DNA from: Alphaproteobacteria bacterium
GTDB taxonomy: Bacteria > Pseudomonadota > Alphaproteobacteria > GCA-2731375
Direction: 5' to 3'
NCBI GenBank assembly: GCA_030747035.1
Contig: JASLLM010000003.1
Coordinates: 1 to 60,615, forward strand
DNA: 60,615 bases
Within the stretch, counting starts at the first letter, position 1. Each line of letters starts with the position of its first letter. This document shows positions 49,698-56,699 of the stretch, in pieces. Under the pieces are notes generated by a model, which was not told the DNA's origin, did no database searches, and saw nothing but the letters and a program-made list of their open reading frames with translations. The translations under genes were made by a program, and so were the position numbers.

Positions 49698-50468
49698 ATG
49701 TTCAAAACGTTTAGCCAAGATATCGCCGCCTGCATGGCGCGCGATCCCGCGGCGCGCTCCAAACTGGAAGTCATACTGGCCTACCCGGGATTTCATGCGG
49801 TGGTCTACTACCGCATCGCCAAATGGTTCTGGCAGCGCAAATTCTTCCTGTTGGGCCGGGTCATCTCGCACATCGGGCGGATGCTGACCGGTATTGAAAT
49901 TCATCCCGGCGCCACCATCGGCAAGGGCTTTTTCATCGATCACGGGTTGGGCGTGGTGATCGGCGAAACGGCTGAAATCGGCGATAATGTTACCCTTTAT
50001 CATGACGTCACCCTGGGCGGCATCGCGCCGTCGGTGGATTCGGACGCACAGCGTCAGCGCAAACGCCATCCCACCCTGTGCGACGATGTCATTGTTGGTT
50101 CCGGGGCCCAGATCCTAGGGCCCATCACGGTCGGCAAGGGCGCCCGCGTAGGCGCCAATTCCGTCGCCTTGCGCGATGTGCCCCCCGGCGCCACGGTCGT
50201 CGGCATTCCCGCCAAGATCGCCCGCGGCCGCGCGCCCGAGAAGGAGGCCGATCACGTCGCCTTCACCGCCTACGGCACCCAGGCCGACATCCCCGATCCG
50301 GTACAACGGGTCATCGATGCCTTGCTGGATAAAGTACAAGGCCTGTCCATGCAGGTAGAGGAATTGGAGCGCCGGCTGGGTGATCCCACCAAGGCGCAAT
50401 GGGATCTGGCGGAAGACGATGAACCCGGCGAGACCGAAGGCAGCGGCTGTACCGACAGAAATAACTAA
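49698..50468 (+). CDS. cysE: Serine O-acetyltransferase CysE
   Basis: 256 residues. The N-terminal helical domain ([19 protein letters not shown]) and a left-handed beta-helix of hexapeptide repeats: [44 protein letters not shown]. The catalytic His are in FIDHGLG and LYHDVTLGG. It acetylates serine for cysteine synthesis. GGAG precedes an ATGATG pair; the second gives 7-base spacing (49698). The protein has a C-terminal extension ending in a coiled coil ([11 protein letters not shown]) and an acidic tail. It is followed 9 bases later by a cysteine desulfurase, so cysteine supply is coupled to sulfur transfer. Confidence 0.93.
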   Translation: MFKTFSQDIAACMARDPAARSKLEVILAYPGFHAVVYYRIAKWFWQRKFFLLGRVISHIGRMLTGIEIHPGATIGKGFFIDHGLGVVIGETAEIGDNVTLYHDVTLGGIAPSVDSDAQRQRKRHPTLCDDVIVGSGAQILGPITVGKGARVGANSVALRDVPPGATVVGIPAKIARGRAPEKEADHVAFTAYGTQADIPDPVQRVIDALLDKVQGLSMQVEELERRLGDPTKAQWDLAEDDEPGETEGSGCTDRNN

Positions 50469-50477
50469 GGGCCCTTT

Positions 50478-51614
50478 ATGAGCGCCGCCGACCCGATCTA
50501 TCTGGACTATAACGCCACCGCGCCTATCCGCCAGGAGGTGATGGCGCTGGTGATGGAAATCATGGCCACGGTGGGCAATGCCTCCTCGGTACATCAGGCC
50601 GGACGCAAGGCGCGGGCCCGGGTCGACACCGCCCGCCAACAGGTTGCCGACTTGGTCGGGGCGCCGGCTAAGAACGTCATCTTCACCGGCGGCGGGACAG
50701 AGGCGGACAACCTGGCCCTGCGCGGCTTCGGCCCGCGTCATCTGATCGTTTCAGGATTTGAACATGGCGCCATTCTGGCTCCGGCCCTGCTGCTGGACAG
50801 GGACGCGACGGTGGTCGCGGTGGATCGACAGGGCCGGATCGACCTGGCCGCCTTGGAGGTTGCCCTGGCCGCCTCGGACGGCCCCACGCTGGTCTCGCTG
50901 ATGCTGGCCAACAATGAAACCGGCGTCATACAGCCGGTTGCCGAGGCCGCGGACATCGTCCATGCCCATGATGCCCTGCTGCATTGCGACGCCATCCAGG
51001 GGATTGGCAAGATCGCCGTCGATATCAATGAACTGGGCGCGGATCTGCTTTCCATCTCGGCCCATAAATTCGGCGGCCCGCAGGGCGTGGGCGCCTTGGT
51101 GATGCGCGAGGACCGCACCGTCATGGCGCAAATGGTCGGCGGTGGCCAGGAAATGGGCCGCCGCTCCGGCACCGAAAATGTCGCCGGCATCGCTGGATTC
51201 GGCGAGGCGGCAAGACTGGCTGGCGCGGAACTGGAAGAATTCGCCAAGCTTGCCATCCTGCGCGATGGCTTGGAGGACCGCCTGGCCAAGATTGCGCCGG
51301 CCCGCGAGGTGATTGGCGGCGATGTCGACCGCGTACCCAACACCTCATGCGTGACCATGCCGGGGGTTCGTTCCGACACCCAGGTTATGGCCCTGGATCT
51401 GGCCGGTATCGCGGTCAGCGCGGGCTCGGCCTGTTCGTCTGGAAAGGTTGCCGCCAGTCATGTCCTTGACGCCATGGGAATGGATCGTGATGAGGCCATG
51501 AACGCGATCCGAGTTAGCCTGGGCAGGGATACCACATCGGCCGAGATTGAAGGTTTCCTGACCGCCTGGGCGGAAATCTATCGCCGCAACAGCGCCCATA
51601 CCGATGCCGCCTGA
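50478..51614 (+). CDS. Cysteine desulfurase (NifS/IscS-like)
   Basis: 378 residues: IYLDYNATAPIRQEV, GNASSVHQAGRKARA, TGGGTEADNLAL, the PLP Lys in ISAHKFGGPQGVGAL, MVGGGQEMGRRSGTENVAG, and the active-site Cys loop AGSACSSGKVAASHVL. It removes sulfur from cysteine as a persulfide for Fe-S clusters or tRNA thiolation. Some IscS segments vary, so I leave the symbol open. The ferredoxin gene follows 18 bases later. Confidence 0.93.
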   Translation: MSAADPIYLDYNATAPIRQEVMALVMEIMATVGNASSVHQAGRKARARVDTARQQVADLVGAPAKNVIFTGGGTEADNLALRGFGPRHLIVSGFEHGAILAPALLLDRDATVVAVDRQGRIDLAALEVALAASDGPTLVSLMLANNETGVIQPVAEAADIVHAHDALLHCDAIQGIGKIAVDINELGADLLSISAHKFGGPQGVGALVMREDRTVMAQMVGGGQEMGRRSGTENVAGIAGFGEAARLAGAELEEFAKLAILRDGLEDRLAKIAPAREVIGGDVDRVPNTSCVTMPGVRSDTQVMALDLAGIAVSAGSACSSGKVAASHVLDAMGMDRDEAMNAIRVSLGRDTTSAEIEGFLTAWAEIYRRNSAHTDAA

Positions 51615-51632
51615 TCCGGGCCGAGCCGTTCC

Positions 51633-51965
51633 TTGCCCCAGATAATCTTTGTCAGCCATGACGGCTCCCGCCAACAAGCTGTCGAGGCGCCCATTGGCGA
51701 CTCGGTCATGGAAATTGCCGTCCGCAACGGCATTGACATGGAAGGTGCCTGTGAAGGCAACATGGCCTGCTCCACCTGTCATGTCATCGTGGATCCGGAT
51801 TGGGACCGCAAGCTGCCCCCTCCCAAGGTTGAGGAGGAAGACATGCTCGACCTTGTCTTCGGCCTGAAACGCACGTCTCGGCTATGCTGCCAGATCATCA
51901 TGACGGCCGAACTGGACGGCCTGACGGTGCGCCTGCCCGGTGAGAGCCGAAATCTGTTGGATTAG
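51633..51965 (+). CDS. 2Fe-2S ferredoxin (adrenodoxin/Isc-Fdx type)
   Basis: 110 residues with a TTG start (MPQIIFVSHDG). Cluster ligands are GACEGNMACSTCHV and the last Cys in RLCCQIIM; the spacing is that of the adrenodoxin/Isc ferredoxin branch. In Fe-S assembly it donates electrons to IscU-type scaffolds, and its place after a cysteine desulfurase supports that role. TTG is unusual: no ATG or GTG lies near the conserved N-terminus, and there is no clear ribosome site, so translation may depend on the upstream gene. Confidence 0.92.
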   Translation: MPQIIFVSHDGSRQQAVEAPIGDSVMEIAVRNGIDMEGACEGNMACSTCHVIVDPDWDRKLPPPKVEEEDMLDLVFGLKRTSRLCCQIIMTAELDGLTVRLPGESRNLLD

Positions 51966-52109
51966 CGCGTTTTCGTCATTTTCCTGGGACCGCTGACGTC
52001 GGCCCGCGGAAGCAAAGGATTCGTACCCGGTGGCCGGATTGGCTATATTTGCTGCCGTTTTCACCGGCAAGATTGTTGCGGCAATTTGCGCAAACAAAAT
52101 GGGGCAGCC

Positions 52110-53741
52110 ATGACAGAGAAACCTTGGGCCAAACATTACGAACCGGGAGTCCCGCACCAGATTGACGCCGACGCTCATGCCTCCGTTTGGGCGATGTCGG
52201 CGGCGGCCATCGCCAAATACCGTGATGCGCCGGCGTTCAGCAACTTTGGCGCCGATTTGAGCTTCAATGACATCGACCGGCTGTCCAGAAATCTGGCGGC
52301 CTATCTGCAGACCGAACTGGGTCTGAAGAAAGGCGACCGGGTCGCCATCATGTCGCCCAATATCATGGCCTTTCCCGTCACCCTGTTCGCCAATATGCGG
52401 GCCGGGCTGGTGCAGGTTAACGTCAATCCGTTGTATACCCCGCGCGAGTTGCAGCATCAGCTCAACGACGCAGATACCGACACCATCATCATTTTCTCCG
52501 GCTCCACCCCGGTGCTGGCGGAGATTATCGGCGAGACCAAGGTGAAAAACGTCATCGTCGCCGACCTGGGCGATTGCGGCAACGGTGCCCTGCCCAGCCC
52601 GCCGGCGGACGAACGCCTCTCAGGCGTGGTGAAGTTCGCGGACGCCCTGGCGGCGGGAGAAAACCTTGATTTTGCGCCCGTCGATATTTCCGGCGATGAT
52701 CTGCTGTTTCTGCAATACACCGGCGGCACCACCGGCCTGTCCAAGGGCGCCGTGCTGACCCACCGCAATCTGGTCGCCAATATCATCCAGATCACGGCAT
52801 TCCTGGGCGAGAGGGTGCGCGAGGGCGAGGAAGTGGTGATCACCGCCATTCCGCTCTATCACATCTTCGCCCTGATGGTGAATTGCCTGACCTACTTCAC
52901 CAAGGGCGGGCGCTGCGTGCTGATTACCAATCCGCGCGACATGCCGGGCTTCGTCAAGGAATTGAGCAACGCGAAGTTCTCGGTAATTACCGGAGTCAAT
53001 ACTCTGTTCAACGGCCTTCTGCACACGCCGGGCTTTGCCGAGCTGGATTTCTCCGCCCTCAATCTGGCGGCGGGTGGCGGTACCGCCATTCAGGAAGCCA
53101 TATCCAACAAATGGCGCGAGGTGACCGGCCATCACATCACCGAGGGCTATGGCCTGTCGGAAACCTCGCCCGTTGTCTCCTTCAACGTGGCGGGACGGGA
53201 CGAATTCACCGCCACCATCGGCGTCCCAATGCCATCGACGGATGTCTCCCTGCGCGACGATGACGGCAACGAAGTGGCCCCGGGCGAGCCGGGAGAGCTG
53301 TGCGTCAAGGGGCCCCAGGTGATGACGGGGTACTGGCGCCGGGAGGAAGAGACGGCAGCGGTGACCACGGCGGACGGCTATTTCCGCACCGGCGATGTGG
53401 CCATTCTGACCGAGGAAGGCCGCTTCAAGATCGTCGACCGCAAGAAGGACATGATCCTGGTCTCGGGCTTCAACGTTTATCCCAACGAGATCGAAGGCGT
53501 GGTGGCGAACATGGACGGCGTACTGGAAGCCGCCTGCGTCGGTGTGCCCGACGCCCAGACGGACGAAGCGGTGAAGCTGTTCGTGGTCAAGACGCCGGAT
53601 GGGCAGGTCGGCGCCGACGAAGTCATCGCCTTCTGCCGGGAGAACCTGACCGCCTACAAGGTGCCGAAACAAATCGCCTTCATCGACGAATTGCCGAAAT
53701 CACCCGTGGGCAAGATCCTGCGGCGGGAGCTGCGCGACTAG
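52110..53741 (+). CDS. fadD: Long-chain-fatty-acid CoA ligase (AMP-forming)
   Basis: 543 residues: LFLQYTGGTTGLSKGAVLTHRNL (phosphate loop), GYGLSETSPVVSFN, GYFRTGDVAIL, DRKKDMILVSGFNVYPNEIEGVV and the catalytic Lys in KSPVGKILRRELRD. It activates fatty acids as acyl-AMP then acyl-CoA; chain-length preference is not readable. ATG 52110 follows GGGGCAGCC; an in-frame TTG at 52086 is unlikely. Its stop shares CTAG with the stop of the convergent GST gene. It is the probable supplier of acyl-CoA for the dehydrogenases and crotonases in the window. Confidence 0.92.
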   Translation: MTEKPWAKHYEPGVPHQIDADAHASVWAMSAAAIAKYRDAPAFSNFGADLSFNDIDRLSRNLAAYLQTELGLKKGDRVAIMSPNIMAFPVTLFANMRAGLVQVNVNPLYTPRELQHQLNDADTDTIIIFSGSTPVLAEIIGETKVKNVIVADLGDCGNGALPSPPADERLSGVVKFADALAAGENLDFAPVDISGDDLLFLQYTGGTTGLSKGAVLTHRNLVANIIQITAFLGERVREGEEVVITAIPLYHIFALMVNCLTYFTKGGRCVLITNPRDMPGFVKELSNAKFSVITGVNTLFNGLLHTPGFAELDFSALNLAAGGGTAIQEAISNKWREVTGHHITEGYGLSETSPVVSFNVAGRDEFTATIGVPMPSTDVSLRDDDGNEVAPGEPGELCVKGPQVMTGYWRREEETAAVTTADGYFRTGDVAILTEEGRFKIVDRKKDMILVSGFNVYPNEIEGVVANMDGVLEAACVGVPDAQTDEAVKLFVVKTPDGQVGADEVIAFCRENLTAYKVPKQIAFIDELPKSPVGKILRRELRD

Positions 53742-54502
53742 AAATCCAGCGGCAAACTCAAGTGGCGTTGGTACATCGTGTCCCGGTGGCGCAGTAAGAT
53801 GGGTTCGATCTTCACGCTGTCAGGCGCCGTATAGGGCCCTCGCAGGCGTTCAGGCATGGGGTTCAGATCCTCCGCCATGGGGGCGACCAACTGTGAGAAG
53901 CAGGCCCAGTACAGATCGGCGGCGGTAAATTCATCGCCGACGAAATAGTCGCTGCCCCGCGCCGCCTGCGCCCCCAGCTTGCCGGCCAGCATGGCCAGTA
54001 TGTCGGTACAGACCTCGTTCGCCCTTGCCGCCGCGTCGCTGCTGTAGCCGTAGCGATCCGCCAAAGTATCGGGAAGCTGCCGCGCCTTTGGATCGGTGAT
54101 CGCCGCCCGCATGACATCGATCATCGCCAACCGTCGCTGCCAGGCCAATCCACCCTCGGATGCCATCTCCGTCATAAGCCCGAACATCTCCGCCCGCGCG
54201 GCGGATGAAGCAGGCACCAGCCTGGGCTCGGGTGCAAGACGCTCGGCCAGCATGACGATTTCGTACCAGCCCACCCTGGGCATCTCGTCCTCATAGACCG
54301 CGACGGGGGCATTGCGGTGGCCGGTCCAGGCAAATAATTCGGGGTTTTCCTGGGCGCCCTTCTGGCCCACGGCAATGAAGGGATAGTTCTTGTATTGGAA
54401 AAGATACTTCGCGGCCTGGCTCCAGGGCCCCGGCACGCCCATGGTCAGGGCCAGGCGCAAACCCAGCTGATCCTTGGCGTCGTTCACATAGGCGTAGTCC
54501 AC
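53738..54502 (-). CDS. GST-fold protein of uncertain class
   Basis: 254 residues, GTG start after GGAGCAGGAGC. The C-terminal half contains SDYFVGDEFTAADLYWACFSQL, the characteristic GST C-domain segment; the N-terminal half (LGLRLALTMGVPGPWSQAAKYLF...GHRNAPVAVYEDEMPR) is a divergent thioredoxin-like domain in which no CxxC or GSH-activating Ser is obvious. It may bind glutathione or serve as a fold relative without transferase activity. Convergent with the acyl-CoA ligase (stops overlap) and divergent from greB. Confidence 0.82.
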   Translation of the reverse strand: MDYAYVNDAKDQLGLRLALTMGVPGPWSQAAKYLFQYKNYPFIAVGQKGAQENPELFAWTGHRNAPVAVYEDEMPRVGWYEIVMLAERLAPEPRLVPASSAARAEMFGLMTEMASEGGLAWQRRLAMIDVMRAAITDPKARQLPDTLADRYGYSSDAAARANEVCTDILAMLAGKLGAQAARGSDYFVGDEFTAADLYWACFSQLVAPMAEDLNPMPERLRGPYTAPDSVKIEPILLRHRDTMYQRHLSLPLDF

Positions 54503-54561
54503 GCTCCTGCTCCCAATTTCGCCGTATTTGTGGCATTCTTGAGGCTGGAGAATAGCCGATC

Positions 54562-55110
54562 ATGAGCAAAGCGTTCACAAAAGAATCCGATGGCGAAGAC
54601 GACGACCTGCCCGAGGCCGCCGCGCCCCTGCCCGCCGGGGCCAAGAATTATCTGACGCCCGAGGGTCACGCCCGCCTGACGGACGAGTTGCAGCAATTGC
54701 GCCGGGTCGAGCGGCCAAGGGTGGTCGATATCGTCTCCTGGGCGGCGGGAAATGGCGACCGTTCGGAAAACGGCGATTATTTGTATGGCAAGAAACGCCT
54801 GCGGGAGATTGACCGCCGGGTGCGCTACCTGATGAAGCGCCTAGAAATCGCCGAGGTGGTGCATTTGGAGCGGCAAAAAAACCGCGACTGGGTCTTCTTC
54901 GGCGCCACGGTGACCTATGCCGACGCCAACGACAGCGAACGCACCGTGCGCATTGTCGGCGCCGACGAGGCCCGTCACGATCAGGGCGAGGTCAGTTGGG
55001 TCTCCCCCATCGCCCGGGCCCTGCACAAGGCATCGGAAGGCGACATCGTCAAATTGCGCACGCCGTCTGGCGTCGAAGAGATCGAAGTCGTCGAAATCAG
55101 CTATGGTTAG
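54562..55110 (+). CDS. greB: Transcription elongation factor GreB
   Basis: 182 residues. The N-terminal coiled coil (LTDELQQLRRVERPRVVDIVSWAAGNGDRSENGDYLYGKKRLREIDRRVRYLMKRLEIAEVV) has the acidic tip DRSENGDY that enters the RNA polymerase secondary channel and stimulates backtracked RNA cleavage. The C-terminal FKBP-like domain has VTYADANDSERTVRIVGADEARHDQGEVSWVSPIARAL. An acidic leader of about 25 residues (EDDDLPEAA) precedes the coiled coil. The GDYLYGKKR loop indicates GreB rather than GreA. Confidence 0.95.
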   Translation: MSKAFTKESDGEDDDLPEAAAPLPAGAKNYLTPEGHARLTDELQQLRRVERPRVVDIVSWAAGNGDRSENGDYLYGKKRLREIDRRVRYLMKRLEIAEVVHLERQKNRDWVFFGATVTYADANDSERTVRIVGADEARHDQGEVSWVSPIARALHKASEGDIVKLRTPSGVEEIEVVEISYG

Positions 55111-55145
55111 CCAGCCGAAGTAACGTTTCAGTGGAGTAAGATAGA

Positions 55146-56255
55146 ATGAGCGACCCCCTCCCTCTCAGCGGCGTCCGCGTTTTCGAGTTGGGCAGCAATC
55201 TCTCGGGGCCCTACGGCACCTGGATTTTGGCGGCCCTGGGCGCCGATGTTGTGAAGGTGGAACGGCCCGGTGGCGGCGACGATGCGCGGAACTGGGGCCC
55301 GCCGTTCTGGAACGGCGCGGCGACGGTATTTCATACCACCAACCGGGACAAGAGCTCCATCACCGTCGATCTGAAGGACGCGGAAGCCCTGGCCGCTCTA
55401 CGGCGGCGCATCTTGGATGAAGCGGATGTTGTGTTGCAGAATTTTCGCCCCGGCGTGGCCGAGAAACTCGGCCTGGGCTCGACGCAAATGTGTGCCGAAA
55501 AACCGGCGCTGATTTATTGCAATCTATCCGCCTTCGGCGCCAAGGGGCCATTGTCGGAGCGGCCCGGTTTCGATGCCCTGATGCAGGCCTTTGGCGGCAT
55601 CATGTCGGTCACGGGCGAGGACGGCCAGGCGCCGGTGCGGGCGGGGGTTTCAGTGGTCGACATGGGTACGGGGATGTGGTGCGCCATCGGCATCCTGGCC
55701 GCCCTGAACCGCCGCCGCGACACGGGCCGGGGCGGCGTTGTCGATACTTCGCTGTACGAAACCGCCCTGGGCTGGAGCACATATTACACCGCCGATGTGC
55801 AAGTCACCGGCGTAGCGCCGAAACGCCACGGCTCCGGCGTGCGGGGCATCGCGCCCTATCAGGCCTATGAATGCGCCGACGGCTATCTGGTGGTCGCGGC
55901 CTCCAACGACCGCCTGTTCGCCGGCCTGGCGCGGGAATTGGAACACGGCGAATGGCTGGACGATCCCCGCTTTGCCGACAACCCGTCGCGCTCCAACAAC
56001 CGCGAGGCATTGAACGCCATGCTGATGCCTATCTTCAAGGCGGAACCTCGAAGCCATTGGCAGGAACGTCTCGATGCCGTGGGCGTGCCCAACGCGCCGA
56101 TCCAACATGCGGGCGAGGTGATCGAACATCCGCAGACCCAGGCCCTGGGCATCATGCAGGACACGGGCCAGGGCATGGCCCTGACCGGCCTGCCGATTTC
56201 ATTTGATGGCGAACGCCCGCCCTTGCGCAACATCGCGCCGGACTTGAAAGAATAA
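55146..56255 (+). CDS. CaiB/BaiF family class III CoA-transferase
   Basis: 369 residues: LSGVRVFELGSNLSGPYGTWILAALGADVVKVERPGGG, RDKSSITVDLKDAEALAAL, ADVVLQNFRPGVAEKLGLG, YCNLSAFGAKGPLSERPGFDALMQAFGGIMSVTG, GGVVDTSLYETALGW, NAPIQHAGEVIEHPQTQ. Same family as 30615-31808 but clearly a separate branch. CoA transfer between small carboxylates; the acceptor is unknown. A ribosome site is weak (GGAGTAAGATAGA). It ends two bases before the convergent universal stress gene. Confidence 0.92.
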   Translation: MSDPLPLSGVRVFELGSNLSGPYGTWILAALGADVVKVERPGGGDDARNWGPPFWNGAATVFHTTNRDKSSITVDLKDAEALAALRRRILDEADVVLQNFRPGVAEKLGLGSTQMCAEKPALIYCNLSAFGAKGPLSERPGFDALMQAFGGIMSVTGEDGQAPVRAGVSVVDMGTGMWCAIGILAALNRRRDTGRGGVVDTSLYETALGWSTYYTADVQVTGVAPKRHGSGVRGIAPYQAYECADGYLVVAASNDRLFAGLARELEHGEWLDDPRFADNPSRSNNREALNAMLMPIFKAEPRSHWQERLDAVGVPNAPIQHAGEVIEHPQTQALGIMQDTGQGMALTGLPISFDGERPPLRNIAPDLKE

Positions 56256-56256
56256 T

Positions 56257-56685
56257 CTAATCCCTGACCACCAGGACCGAGCAATTGGCGTGGCGCACCA
56301 CCCTGGCCGCATTCGGACCCAGCAAATAATCCTCCATATTCGGCCGGTGTGAACCCATCACGATCAGCTCGCACGAGATTTCACCCGCCACCCGCAGGAT
56401 CTCCTCGTACGCCGTACCGTGACCGACGATGTGCTGGACCGGGATATCCTTGGGCACGTTGGCGGCCGCCCATTCGTGGAGTTTCTCCATGGCCAGATCC
56501 AGGGCCTTTTTCTCGTGCCCCTTGGGAAAAAACGAGCCGACGATACTCATGCCGAAATCCGGCACCACGGTCATCAGGTGCAGGGTGGAACCGAACGCCT
56601 GGGCATACTCGATCGAAGTCGGCAGCGACTTGGCCCAGGTCTTGTCATGCTCCAAATCGACGGCGAGAAGAATATGTTTGAACAT
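56257..56685 (-). CDS. Universal stress protein (UspA family)
   Basis: 142 residues: FKHILLAVDLEHDKTW at the N-terminus and LIVMGSHRPNMEDYLLGPNAARVVRHANCSVLVVR at the C-terminus. The second motif resembles UspF/G; the phosphate-binding tail (normally G-S-N/T) reads GPNA, so ATP binding is uncertain. It lies 14 bases after the TRAP permease stop, in the same direction, and TRAP-linked Usp proteins (TeaD type) are known to tune such transporters. Confidence 0.9.
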   Translation of the reverse strand: MFKHILLAVDLEHDKTWAKSLPTSIEYAQAFGSTLHLMTVVPDFGMSIVGSFFPKGHEKKALDLAMEKLHEWAAANVPKDIPVQHIVGHGTAYEEILRVAGEISCELIVMGSHRPNMEDYLLGPNAARVVRHANCSVLVVRD

Positions 56686-56699
56686 TGGCGTTTCTCCTC

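Noticed and set aside
49391-49714. 107-codon frame upstream of cysE
   Set aside because: Overlaps the divergent hydrolase start and the cysE promoter region, with poor codon bias and no ribosome site.
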